Assembly (NCBI GenBank): GCA_947258705.1
Contig: CAMYJA010000004.1
Location: 145,088 to 177,453 of the forward strand
DNA length: 32,366 nt
Origin: an uncultured Hyphomicrobiaceae bacterium
Lineage (GTDB): Bacteria; Pseudomonadota; Alphaproteobacteria; Rhizobiales; CAMYJA01
Direction of reading: 5' to 3'
Shown in pieces: positions 23,211 through 31,577 of this stretch. Below the pieces are notes generated by a model. It was not told where the DNA came from, did no database searches, and saw only the letters and a list, made by a program, of their open reading frames with translations. The position numbers and the translations under genes were made by a program. Within the stretch, counting starts at the first letter, position 1. The number at the start of each line of letters is the position of its first letter.

Positions 23211-24782
23211 ATGGGCCGAAAAATTCCTCTAGCTGCATCATACACGCTTTCGCTCTACCTGATCGCAGGCGCGATTTGCTGGGGCGGTCTTACCGATAAT
23301 GCTTTGGCCGCGAAGACTGCCACCGAGACGGTGAAGTCCACCGATCATGAGCGCGATCATCGGCACAATGAAAAACCCAAGCCGCATACAGATGACGACG
23401 GACATGACCATAGCGCAGACGGAAAAAAGGCGGGGACGAAGCCGCATACAGATGACGACGGGCATGGCCATAGCGCAGATGGAAAAAAGGCGGGGACGAA
23501 GCCGCATACAGATGACGACGGGCATGGCCATAGCGCAGATGGAAAAAAGGCGGGGCCGCAGCGGCATACAGATGACGACGGGCATGGCCACAGCTCAGAC
23601 GGAAAAAAAGCGGGGTCGAAGCCGCATGCGGATCACGCCGAAGACAAGGACGACCATGGTCACGGCGCTCATGCCGAAAAGGGACACGGAGATGAGGCGG
23701 CCGGAAAGATTACTCTGACCTCAGCACAGATGAGGGAGTTCGGGATAACGACTACGAGAGCTATGGGTGGCCCCATCGACAGCCATATCGTCAGGCCCGC
23801 CGAGATAAAATTCAATGAGGACCGCATCGTTCATGTCGTCCCGAGGGTCGACGGCACCGTCAAATCGGTTTTCGGGTCCGAAGGTCAATTTATCAAGAAG
23901 GGCGCTTTGATTGCCGTGCTGGACAGCCGGGAACTGGCCGATGCCAAAGCCGAATATCTTGCCTCTCTCGCCCGCTTTCAACTTGCCAAGGAAAATCTTG
24001 ACCGCGACCAGAGCCTGTCGCGCCGGAAAATCGTGTCAGAAAAACGATTTCTGGACACGAGGACCAAACATATAGAGGCCCAGATTGCACTGCGTGTCGC
24101 CACACAGAAATTGCGTGCACTTGGCCTGTCGAGCGATGACATTCGCGGATTGCCAAAGGCAGATGATGAAACCCTCTCGCTTTTTTCAATGCGCGCACCC
24201 TTTTCGGGCATCATAACCGAACGCCATATAGTTGTCGGTGAAACGCGCTCGGTCGACAAGGAGGCACTGACGTCTCGCAACGCGGCCTTCGTGATTGCCG
24301 ATCTCAGCAAAGTCTGGGTCGACATCAGCATTTTTCCCAAAGACTTTAAGGCAGTCCGAAAGGGACAGCGGGTCAACATCCTGCTGGAGGACGGCGGACC
24401 GCCTGTTATCGGCGAAATCCTGTTCATGAGCCCTCATGTCCTGGAAGAGACCAGAACCGGTTTTGCCCGTGTCGTTCTGGATAATTCGTCGCGGCGCCTT
24501 CATCCAGGGGTCTATATCAAGGCCAAGATCGCAACGACCAGCCGCACCGTCGGAGTTCGAATACCGAAACAGGCCGTTCAAACGGGCGAGCACGGAAGGA
24601 TTGTGTTCGTGAAAGAGGGAAATGGTTTTGAGGCAAGGGAAATCCAGCTAGGCGAGGAAAACCACGGCTTCGTCGAAGTAAAATCGGGCCTTAAGCCGGG
24701 AGAAATCTATGTCAGTGCGGGAGCCTTCATTTTCAAGGCGCAGCTTGGCAAGGCGGCCTTCGGTGACGGGCACAATCACTAA
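23211..24782 (+). CDS. czcB: CzcB-like RND periplasmic adaptor with His-rich repeat domain
   Basis: This membrane-fusion protein of about 523 aa links the inner-membrane RND pump to an outer-membrane channel. A signal sequence (residues about 1-30, ending ALAA) is followed by an unusual His/Asp-rich region of roughly 130 residues. That region is built from four 20-residue repeats (KPHTDDDGHGHSADGKKAGT type) plus a GH-rich tail. The normal adaptor fold then begins near ITLTSAQMREFGITTTRAMG: barrel-sandwich halves around VPRVDGTVKSVFGSEGQFIKKG and MRAPFSGIITERHIVVGE, an alpha-hairpin between them (ELADAKAEYLASLARFQLAK) and beta-barrel/membrane-proximal parts after it. ATG 23211 was chosen because the signal peptide starts there; the upstream in-frame sequence looks non-coding. 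The pump gene follows after 23 bp. Confidence 0.9.
   Translation: MGRKIPLAASYTLSLYLIAGAICWGGLTDNALAAKTATETVKSTDHERDHRHNEKPKPHTDDDGHDHSADGKKAGTKPHTDDDGHGHSADGKKAGTKPHTDDDGHGHSADGKKAGPQRHTDDDGHGHSSDGKKAGSKPHADHAEDKDDHGHGAHAEKGHGDEAAGKITLTSAQMREFGITTTRAMGGPIDSHIVRPAEIKFNEDRIVHVVPRVDGTVKSVFGSEGQFIKKGALIAVLDSRELADAKAEYLASLARFQLAKENLDRDQSLSRRKIVSEKRFLDTRTKHIEAQIALRVATQKLRALGLSSDDIRGLPKADDETLSLFSMRAPFSGIITERHIVVGETRSVDKEALTSRNAAFVIADLSKVWVDISIFPKDFKAVRKGQRVNILLEDGGPPVIGEILFMSPHVLEETRTGFARVVLDNSSRRLHPGVYIKAKIATTSRTVGVRIPKQAVQTGEHGRIVFVKEGNGFEAREIQLGEENHGFVEVKSGLKPGEIYVSAGAFIFKAQLGKAAFGDGHNH
23379..23618 (+). repeat. Four 60-bp tandem repeats in the adaptor gene
   Basis: Four adjacent 60-bp units start at 23379, 23439, 23499 and 23559, with a partial fifth from 23619. 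Units 2 and 3 are nearly identical in DNA sequence, and units 1 and 4 differ at a few positions. The 60-bp period keeps the frame, so each unit adds a 20-residue His/Asp module. High DNA identity suggests recent duplication by slippage or unequal recombination. Confidence 0.95.
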
Positions 24783-24805
24783 ACAACGATTGGCGGATAA
24801 ATTTC

Positions 24806-27800
24806 ATGCAGCATTTTTTTAACAAGCTCCTTCAAACACGCCTGCTGATCGTGGTGTTCGCTGTGGGGGTTCTTGCGGCGGGCTGGGCAAGTTACAGGAC
24901 ATTGCCTGTGGACGCCTTCCCGGATGTCACCCCCGCACTCGTTCAGGTGTTCACCGAAACCCAGGGGCTCGCGCCGGAAGAGGTGGAGCGATACGTAACC
25001 TATCCAATCGAGGTCGCCATGAACGGTCTGCCCGATCTCAAGCAGGTGCGTTCCATCTCCAATTTTGGCCTGTCGGTCGTCAATATCTATTTCAACGACG
25101 GTACGGATGTCTATTTTGCACGCCAACTTGTCAATGAACGTCTGCAGCAGGCACGTGAAGAAATACCGCCCGGTTTTGGCGACCCTGTAATGGGGCCGAT
25201 CACCACCGGGCTCGGCCAGATCCTGTTCTATTATCTGGAGGATGAGACGGGCAAACGGTCGGGGGAAGAACTTCGGGAGATCCAGGACTGGATCATAAAA
25301 TTCAATCTGCAGACCGTGCCTGGCGTGACGGAAGTTCTGTCCCTCGGCGGTGAGGTCAAGCAGTATCAAATCCGAGTCGATCCGAACGCGCTCCTTCGCT
25401 ATGGCCTTTCGATCAGCGATGTCGTGGAAGCCGTCAAGGTCAATAATGGCAATGTCGGTGCCCAATATATCGTCAAAAACTCGGAACAATATCTCATACG
25501 TTCCGTGGGGTTGGCACATGATATGGAAGACCTCGCCAATATTGTGCTCAAGGTGCACGACGGCACCGCTGTCCATGTTCGGGATGTGGCTACTCTTGGG
25601 ATTGGCGGCGAGGTGCGTCAGGGGCTAGCGACACGTGACGGGCGCGGAGAGGCGGTCGCCGGGCTGGTCCTGAAGCTGATCGGCACGAACACCACCAAAG
25701 TCGTGGCAGACGTCAAGGCTCGGCTCGCCGAAATTAACAAAGTGCTGCCGAAGGGCGTGCATATCCTTCCTTACTATGACCAGTCCAATCTGGTGAACAG
25801 GAGCGTCGCGACCGTCACCGATGCTCTGATCCAGGGTGTCGTGCTTGTCGCTTTGATTATTCTGGTTTTCATGGGCGGATTCAGGCCTTCCGCTGTCGTG
25901 GCCCTGTCCATCCCATTTTCCATCTCCTTTGCCTTCATTCTCATGAGCATGCTTGATATGTCGGCCAATCTCATGTCGCTGGGCGGTATCGCCATCGCTA
26001 TCGGGATGATGGTGGACGGTGCAATTGTCATCGTTGAAAATGTCGACAGGCTGTTGAAGGAGCGACACGTCGCCCTTGCGAAGGCCGAGATCGTGGCGCG
26101 CGCCACGGCCGAGGTCGCCCGCCCCATCTCGTTCGCCATCGCCATAATCATTGTTGTCTTTCTGCCGCTTTTCACACTGGAGGGCGTGGAGGGAAAGACC
26201 TTCAAACCGTTGGCCTATACTGTTTCCCTGACCATGCTGGGATCGCTGATCTACGCCATCATAGTCGCTCCTGTGATGGGATCGATATTGATGCAACGGC
26301 CATCGGCAGACAAGACGGCGTCGAAATTTCAAACGTCGTTTTCCGATCGATTGATTGCCACAATACTGGGCCTCTATCGGCCGGTCGTCGGCCTGTTCGT
26401 CAAGGTGCGTATGCTTGCCGTTGCCCTGTCTGTTGGATTCCTTGCCATCGGCCTGGCGCTGTTTCCTTTACTCGGATCCGAATTCGTGCCGCGCCTCAAT
26501 GAGGGAGACCTGCTGGTGCGGATTACCATGGCACCTTCCATTTCTCTCGAAGCATCCCGTGACATGGTGGAGCGATTTGAAAAACGTCTCCTGCGGCGTT
26601 TTCCGGAAGTAGAGCGGGTCGTGAGCAGGGTTGGACGGGGGGAGGTGGGCGCTCATGCCGATCCGGTCAACAACGCCGAGGTTTTTGTCGGCCTCAAGCC
26701 GCCGAGCGAATGGAAACAGAAGCGCACGTCTGAGCAACTCCTCGAGGCTATGGGGCACGCTTTTGAAGATTTCCCGGGAGCCAGGTTCAACTTCACTCAG
26801 CCCATTGCGGCCGCCGTCGATGAACTATTGACAGGGACCAAAGCCGAACTGGCCATCAAACTGTTCGGTCCCAACAGCGATGTGCTGCGCGCGCATGCGA
26901 CTGAAATCCGCAATATCGTTCAGACGATCAAAGGCGCGTCGGACGTGCAAATGGATCAGGTTACAGGCACGCCCCAGCTGAGGATAATCCTCGACCGGGA
27001 TGCCATAGGCCGATACGGCATTAATATCGAGCAGGTTCAGTCTGGCATTCGGACTGCGATCGGCGGTGAAAAAGCGGGACAGGTATTTGAAGGTGTAAAG
27101 CGCTTCGACATCCTTGTCAGATATGACAAGGCATCTCGTGCGACGCCCGAGGACATCCGCGGAATGGTTATTCGTACCGGACGCGGAAGCCTGATACCTC
27201 TGGATCAAATCGCGCGCATCGATGAAATTGTCGGCCCCCGTCAGATCACCCGTGAGAACAATCAGCGTTTCATAACGGTGCAGGCCAATGTGCGCGGCCG
27301 GGATATCGGATCATTCGTCGCCGACGGCCAGAGGCTCTTGGAAGAAAAGCTGAAGCTCCCGCCCGGATATATCGTCCAATGGGGCGGGCAGTTCGAATTG
27401 CAGCAGCAGGCCAACAAACGGCTTATTGTCGTCGTGCCGGTGACGCTTGGGCTGGTGTTTTTGTTGCTATTTATGAATTTCGGCTCGCTGAAAAATTCCG
27501 CACTTATCATGCTCAACATACCTCTTGCGCTGGTGGGCGGCGTGGCCGCACTCTGGCTTGGCGGTCTCAATCTTTCCGTACCTTCCTCTGTCGGATTTAT
27601 CGCCCTGTTCGGCATCGCTTTGGAAAACGGCATGGTGCTCGTCACCTATCTCAATAAGCTCGTCGAACAAGGCATGCCGGTAAACAAGGCCAGCATCGAA
27701 GGTGCGTGTATGCGGGTGCGTCCGGTGCTGATGACCGCGCTCACAACGGCACTGGGACTCATTCCCTTGCTCTACGCAACGGGTACCGGCAGCGAGGTGC

Positions 27801-27958
27801 AACGGCCGTTGGCAACCGTGGTTGTCGGAGGGCTGGTAAGTTCCACCATCCTGACTTTACTGGTCTTGCCCGCGCTTTACCGCTGGTTCATGCCGGCAGC
27901 CATTGAAGATACCAGGGCGGAAGATGAAGGTAAGACTGAAAAGCTTGCCGCTGAATGA
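24806..27958 (+). CDS. czcA: CzcA/CusA-family heavy-metal RND efflux pump
   Basis: This 1050-aa HME-RND proton antiporter is the inner-membrane pump of a tripartite metal exporter. The start is typical (TRLLIVVFAVGVLAAGWASY, then LPVDAFPDVTP). Twelve membrane segments and two large periplasmic loops are evident. TM4 reads GGIAIAIGMMVDGAIVIVEN, with the conserved proton-relay Asp404 and Glu411. Position 398 is Ala where CzcA has a further Asp in its DFG motif, so the segment looks CusA-like. In the pore domain the stretch VDELLTGT has Glu673 where CusA has one of its copper-binding methionines, which argues for divalent ions. The substrate is therefore uncertain. No outer-membrane factor gene (czcC) is nearby. 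Confidence 0.93.
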   Translation: MQHFFNKLLQTRLLIVVFAVGVLAAGWASYRTLPVDAFPDVTPALVQVFTETQGLAPEEVERYVTYPIEVAMNGLPDLKQVRSISNFGLSVVNIYFNDGTDVYFARQLVNERLQQAREEIPPGFGDPVMGPITTGLGQILFYYLEDETGKRSGEELREIQDWIIKFNLQTVPGVTEVLSLGGEVKQYQIRVDPNALLRYGLSISDVVEAVKVNNGNVGAQYIVKNSEQYLIRSVGLAHDMEDLANIVLKVHDGTAVHVRDVATLGIGGEVRQGLATRDGRGEAVAGLVLKLIGTNTTKVVADVKARLAEINKVLPKGVHILPYYDQSNLVNRSVATVTDALIQGVVLVALIILVFMGGFRPSAVVALSIPFSISFAFILMSMLDMSANLMSLGGIAIAIGMMVDGAIVIVENVDRLLKERHVALAKAEIVARATAEVARPISFAIAIIIVVFLPLFTLEGVEGKTFKPLAYTVSLTMLGSLIYAIIVAPVMGSILMQRPSADKTASKFQTSFSDRLIATILGLYRPVVGLFVKVRMLAVALSVGFLAIGLALFPLLGSEFVPRLNEGDLLVRITMAPSISLEASRDMVERFEKRLLRRFPEVERVVSRVGRGEVGAHADPVNNAEVFVGLKPPSEWKQKRTSEQLLEAMGHAFEDFPGARFNFTQPIAAAVDELLTGTKAELAIKLFGPNSDVLRAHATEIRNIVQTIKGASDVQMDQVTGTPQLRIILDRDAIGRYGINIEQVQSGIRTAIGGEKAGQVFEGVKRFDILVRYDKASRATPEDIRGMVIRTGRGSLIPLDQIARIDEIVGPRQITRENNQRFITVQANVRGRDIGSFVADGQRLLEEKLKLPPGYIVQWGGQFELQQQANKRLIVVVPVTLGLVFLLLFMNFGSLKNSALIMLNIPLALVGGVAALWLGGLNLSVPSSVGFIALFGIALENGMVLVTYLNKLVEQGMPVNKASIEGACMRVRPVLMTALTTALGLIPLLYATGTGSEVQRPLATVVVGGLVSSTILTLLVLPALYRWFMPAAIEDTRAEDEGKTEKLAAE

Positions 27959-28003
27959 ATGGGCTGAGGCCGCGGATCGCCGACAGCATGCAATGCTTCA
28001 ATG

Positions 28004-28951
28004 TCAATGTTGTTTTTGAGTAGCTTCCATGAATAGGAAATCAAGATCTGCTGCATGATCCTCAGCCAATGTCTCGGTTTCAACCTGTAATGTGGAAAAC
28101 GCGAACTTGAAGTCATCGCGCAATATGTCGTGAGCGCGCGACAGGATCGATGTCGTGTCCGCATCTTTGGCTGCTCGCAGATGAGCAGAAAAGACGGTTT
28201 TGTTGGACGTTAGTGTCCAGGCATGGACGTGGTGGACGTCAGTGATCTCTGGCAAGGACTCCAACTTCCTTATCACCGCCTTCAGGTCCATGTCCGCAGG
28301 TGCGGCTTCCATAAGGACGTCAAGCGCGTCGCGCATAATACCCCATGACGCATATAATAGGACCACGCCGAAAGCCATGCCAAGCAGCGGATCGATGGCC
28401 AGGAATCCCGTGAATTTTATGACGAGTGCGGTGACGATAATAAGAAAGCTTCCCACAAATGTCTGCATAACATGCCAGAAGGCTCCGCGCATGTTGAGGT
28501 CGTCTTTCTGAGATCCGTACAGGAGTTTAAGGGAGATTAATTCGGTTACCAGGCCCCCGGCAGCGGCAATCAGCATGGGTGTGGTTGGCAGGTCAATCGG
28601 GTTTCGCAGGCGCATATATCCCATAATCAGAACAATGACCGCCATGACAGCAAGAAACACACCGTTCAAAAGCGCGCCAATCATTTCAGCCCGATGCCAT
28701 CCGAATGTGTGGCGTGCACTGGACGGCCGGAGCGCGATGCGTGCCGCGATATATGCGAGAACAACTCCGCCGACGGCTGAAAAAGTGTGAAAGGCATCTG
28801 AGATAACGGCAACGGATCCGGTATAAATTCCGATACCCAACTCGATTAAAAAATAGATACCGGTCAGCCAGCCGGAAATCTTCAACGCCCTTTCTTTTTC
28901 CGGCGACACCATATTGAAACTCGGCATCGAGTGCCCAGAATGATCCGCCAT
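28004..28951 (-). CDS. Atypical cation diffusion facilitator-family protein
   Basis: This 315-aa six-TM protein has overall CDF architecture: a His-containing N-terminus (MADHSGHSMP), TM1-TM6, and a C-terminal cytoplasmic domain (LPEITDVHHVHAWTLTSNKT). The metal-binding Asp of both HxxxD motifs is missing: TM2 reads SDAFHTFSAVGG (His55 kept, Ala59 where Asp is expected) and TM5 reads AFWHVMQTFVGS (His160 kept, Thr164 where Asp is expected). It may transport a different ion or have a modified mechanism. The ATG at 28951 has a strong GGGAGAG ribosome-binding site 5 bases upstream; longer in-frame starts lack one. It lies 81 bp downstream of the SHOCT gene and probably shares its CueR-type promoter. 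Confidence 0.88.
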   Translation of the reverse strand: MADHSGHSMPSFNMVSPEKERALKISGWLTGIYFLIELGIGIYTGSVAVISDAFHTFSAVGGVVLAYIAARIALRPSSARHTFGWHRAEMIGALLNGVFLAVMAVIVLIMGYMRLRNPIDLPTTPMLIAAAGGLVTELISLKLLYGSQKDDLNMRGAFWHVMQTFVGSFLIIVTALVIKFTGFLAIDPLLGMAFGVVLLYASWGIMRDALDVLMEAAPADMDLKAVIRKLESLPEITDVHHVHAWTLTSNKTVFSAHLRAAKDADTTSILSRAHDILRDDFKFAFSTLQVETETLAEDHAADLDFLFMEATQKQH

Positions 28952-29032
28952 AATTTCTCTCCCGATCAGTTGAAACGGAGGAGATGCGACAGACACCCCC
29001 TTCTCCACGAGCCGGTTTGATCCTTTTAGACG

Positions 29033-29260
29033 TTACCCGTGTTCCAGAACGCGTCGTTTTTCTTCATATTCTCGTTGGTCGATATCGCCACGTGCCAAAC
29101 GTTCATCAAGTATCTGCAGGGGCGCCTTTTCAATTGTCCGTGGCTCTAATTCGGTCTTTCTTTCGTTTGGTCCGTAAAGAATATAGACAAGAAACACGGC
29201 AATACCGATAAGTATCAAGGGGCCAAAAAACATTCCAAATCCTCCTCCAAATCCCATCAT
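29033..29260 (-). CDS. Small SHOCT-domain membrane protein
   Basis: This protein of about 75 aa has one N-terminal membrane segment (GMFFGPLILIGIAVFLVYIL). The C-terminal SHOCT motif is LDERLARGDIDQREYEEKRRVL, a short helical module common in small membrane proteins and often found next to metal-resistance genes. GGAGG lies 8 bases upstream of the ATG at 29260, so this start is preferred over the in-frame ATG at 29275, which contains that ribosome-binding site. It is the first gene after the CueR-type promoter at 29344-29375. A 5' leader of about 77 nt contains a GTCACCT/AGGTGAC hairpin (29305-29331). The molecular role is unknown. Confidence 0.78.
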   Translation of the reverse strand: MMGFGGGFGMFFGPLILIGIAVFLVYILYGPNERKTELEPRTIEKAPLQILDERLARGDIDQREYEEKRRVLEHG

Positions 29261-29343
29261 GACATTCGCCTCCATTGTTCTGTTCGATTCAGCAGAGAAG
29301 TCACGTCACCTTCCTGTATTGGTGAGGTGACCTCCTTCAGATC

Positions 29344-29375
29344 GATATGGTGGTTCCAGTAGATGGAAGGTCAAG
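29344..29375 (-). promoter_or_regulatory. CueR/HmrR-type promoter-operator 1
   Basis: On the minus strand a -35 TTGACC (29369-29374) and a -10 CATATC (29344-29349) are separated by 19 bp, the long spacing that MerR-family activators correct. The spacer carries the dyad TTCCA-N5-TGGAA, and the CTTGACCTTCC start matches known CueR/HmrR operators of copper exporter genes. It faces the SHOCT and CDF genes. The 22-bp core is identical to the site at 31588-31609. The regulator gene is not in this window. Confidence 0.72.
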
Positions 29376-29504
29376 ATCTTTCCGTTAGTAAAACTTCTTC
29401 TAATTTCAATTTGCACCCAGGTTCATTTTTTGGAGTATCGAAACGCCTACTCCGAGGTTGCCGCCCGCAATCGAACATTAGCCGTATCACCTGGTCGGCA
29501 CGCC

Positions 29505-30854
29505 TCACGGCGATATGGCCGATATGTCAGGATCGGTCTCGTCTCTCACCTCAGTGACCCTCGCGGTTATCTGGTCGCGACCATAGATGTCTTCGCGAAA
29601 AAACGCTGTACCGTCGTCCCTCGCCCAAGCCGTGACGTAGACGAAATGAACGGGAACCGGGGTCTCCAGCTTGATGTCTTTGCGCTGCCCGAGAGCGACC
29701 GTCGTCTTTACGATCTCCCCCGGCCATTCGCTTTGTTCCTTGAGGAGCCAGGTCGCAAGCTCCGTTATTTTTCGTACGCGGACACATCCCGAGCTAAAGG
29801 CTCTGCGGCTTCTATTGAAGAGTTTTTTCATAGGCGTGTCGTGCAGATACACTATGTCCTTGTTCGGCATATTTAGCCGCAAAACACCGAGGGCATTGAG
29901 CGGGCCCGGATCCTGGCGGAATTTGAGATTGAAGATATCGGGTGACGACCAGTCGAGCTGACGCGGATCAAGCGGCTTGGCTCCCCACGCCGGCAAGGCT
30001 TTATAATGCTGCTCATAGAAATAGGATGGCTTCTTTCGGATCTGCGGGATCAGATCACGAGCCAAAATCGATTTTGGAACGCGCCAATAGGGATGAAAAT
30101 TCAATTCCCTGATGCTGGTGCTAAGGGAAGGAGTCGCGCGGCTGGATTGCCCAACCACAACCTTGCTCTGGAGCGCGACTGAATTTTCCTGAACTGCCTG
30201 CAAGCTGTAGGCGGGGATGTTCACCAACACATATCGTTGCGCTGTCGAAATTTTGCTCAGCTCACGGAGACGAGCGAGGTTGAGCTCAAGCTGCCGTAAA
30301 CGCTGGATCGCCGGAACATTGAGAGCATATCGGGTCTGCTTGTCCAAAAAACCGGTAACATTGAGTCCATGACGAAGCTGGAACCTTGCGACCGCATCCC
30401 TGAGACTCGAATCAAACTCCCATTTTGGCCATGAGCGGGACGTCTCGCGCAAATCACCGGTTTTGTGGAGTTGCTGCCGCAAAGCCCAAATTTGAGTGCC
30501 TGTGTCATTGATGCGAAGCGTCTTGTCGTAATTGGTTTTTGACCAACCACCTTCGGCAACGATCGAACGATATCGCTTTATGGCAATCGACAAGCCTGTA
30601 TTCGTCTTTGGGCTAACATAGGGCTCATTGGTATGATATTTCGAATTCAGCCTCGATTGCAAAGCAGCACGTTCGCGTTCGCGTTTTTCGCGTAACTCCG
30701 CAGGTGTCTGCTCTTCATCCGTTTCCCACCAGTCTTCGTCGGTGCTGGCCTGGCTGTAATGAGGGGCCGCTACGGTTGTGAGGCCCAGGAACAGGGCAGC
30801 TATCAGAATGTGCTGTGGCGCGGATCTTTTTAGTCGTTCAGAAGTCATGCGCAT
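29505..30854 (-). CDS. YcbB-type L,D-transpeptidase
   Basis: This periplasmic enzyme of about 449 aa makes 3-3 cross-links in peptidoglycan or attaches proteins to it. A signal sequence (HILIAALFLGLTTVAAPHYSQA) is followed by a charged linker. A peptidoglycan-binding domain comes next (LRDAVARFQLRHGLNVTGFL), then the YkuD catalytic domain, with VPKSILARDLIPQI, IVYLHDTPMKKLFNRSRRAF and the catalytic SSGCVRV (Cys357). ATG 30854 (or 30848) fits the signal peptide; the ORF extends in frame to 30923, but that part looks non-coding. It lies 118 bp after the cytochrome gene and probably belongs to its copper-type transcript. L,D-transpeptidases use a cysteine that copper can poison, which makes this placement notable. 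Confidence 0.9.
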   Translation of the reverse strand: MRMTSERLKRSAPQHILIAALFLGLTTVAAPHYSQASTDEDWWETDEEQTPAELREKRERERAALQSRLNSKYHTNEPYVSPKTNTGLSIAIKRYRSIVAEGGWSKTNYDKTLRINDTGTQIWALRQQLHKTGDLRETSRSWPKWEFDSSLRDAVARFQLRHGLNVTGFLDKQTRYALNVPAIQRLRQLELNLARLRELSKISTAQRYVLVNIPAYSLQAVQENSVALQSKVVVGQSSRATPSLSTSIRELNFHPYWRVPKSILARDLIPQIRKKPSYFYEQHYKALPAWGAKPLDPRQLDWSSPDIFNLKFRQDPGPLNALGVLRLNMPNKDIVYLHDTPMKKLFNRSRRAFSSGCVRVRKITELATWLLKEQSEWPGEIVKTTVALGQRKDIKLETPVPVHFVYVTAWARDDGTAFFREDIYGRDQITARVTEVRDETDPDISAISP

Positions 30855-30972
30855 GTGAAGTCTGGAGCACGGTTTAGATGACCAAGGCAGACGGCCGTCA
30901 ATTATCGTTCGGTAGAAATTCATTTAATAGTTATTTGATCGAAGATGTGAGTTCACACTTCAGCTCGCCTAA

Positions 30973-31413
30973 TCACATTCTGTGTGGCCGATAAGTGATG
31001 CCGTTGGCTAGCTGAAGTTCCCGTACATATTTCACGATTGCGTCGACCTGCTCCCTGGTTACCTGCGGTTGCTTCGGCATGTTACCGTATGGCCAATGGT
31101 GCTGCGGTACGCCTCTTCTCGCGGCCTGGTGAAATGACCTGTCGTCGTGATGTCCCGGATTGTAAATGTCGTGCACGAGCGGTGGCCCCTTATCAGTACC
31201 AGAGGCATTTTGGCCATGGCATTCAGCGCAGTTTTTTTCAAATGCCAGCTGGCCATTTAAGGCCATCGCTGAAAGCTTGGGGACACGTACATCGACTCTC
31301 ACAATTTTGCCGGCTCGTTGCGATGGCGCGAAATTCTGGTACGCAAACACGCCCACACCGCCAGCGAAAAAGGCCAAAACAAAATATTTGGGAAGTTTCT
31401 CAGAAAAGCTCAT
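30973..31413 (-). CDS. Membrane-anchored mono-haem cytochrome c
   Basis: This 146-aa c-type cytochrome has an N-terminal anchor or signal (YFVLAFFAGGVGVFAYQNFA). It has a single haem-binding motif CAECH (Cys62, Cys65, His66) and a likely axial Met112 in YGNMPKQP, giving a class I fold in the periplasm. The mature part contains several extra His residues (NPGHHDDRSFHQ, GVPQHHWPYG). Small cytochromes of this form often sit in copper-resistance clusters, though their electron partners are usually unknown. The ATG at 31413 has GGAGAATG-type sequence upstream and overlaps the stop of a candidate small ORF. The upstream promoter carries a CueR-type operator. Confidence 0.88.
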   Translation of the reverse strand: MSFSEKLPKYFVLAFFAGGVGVFAYQNFAPSQRAGKIVRVDVRVPKLSAMALNGQLAFEKNCAECHGQNASGTDKGPPLVHDIYNPGHHDDRSFHQAARRGVPQHHWPYGNMPKQPQVTREQVDAIVKYVRELQLANGITYRPHRM

Positions 31414-31529
31414 GACATTCTCCAGGACACCTCACCGATAAACCTTCGGCTAAGGAAATTGTAAAATAGGCCGAGAGCAAATACCCCATACCAGGCATCG
31501 GCCAGTTGCTTGACCAGTAACTCCGCCAA
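31410..31529 (-). CDS. Candidate 39-aa small membrane protein
   Basis: A short minus-strand ORF lies in the leader between the CueR-type promoter and the cytochrome gene. It starts at TTG 31529 with AAGGCG about 10 bases upstream, and its TGA overlaps the cytochrome ATG (ATGA). The predicted product has one hydrophobic stretch (ADAWYGVFALGLFYNFLSRR) and a basic end. The 4-base overlap with the cytochrome suggests translational coupling. No homologue is recognised, and an accidental ORF cannot be excluded: a second frame is also open here from a GTG. Confidence 0.35.
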   Translation of the reverse strand: MAELLVKQLADAWYGVFALGLFYNFLSRRFIGEVSWRMS

Positions 31530-31577
31530 TCGGTCACATCGCCTTATGCAATTAGCTTTGTAACATCAGGCATAAAG

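Noticed and set aside
23238-23591. Long minus-strand ORF with MAMPVVICM repeats
   Set aside because: It is the reverse-strand shadow of the 60-bp tandem repeats in the adaptor gene, with no ribosome-binding site and no independent coding signs.
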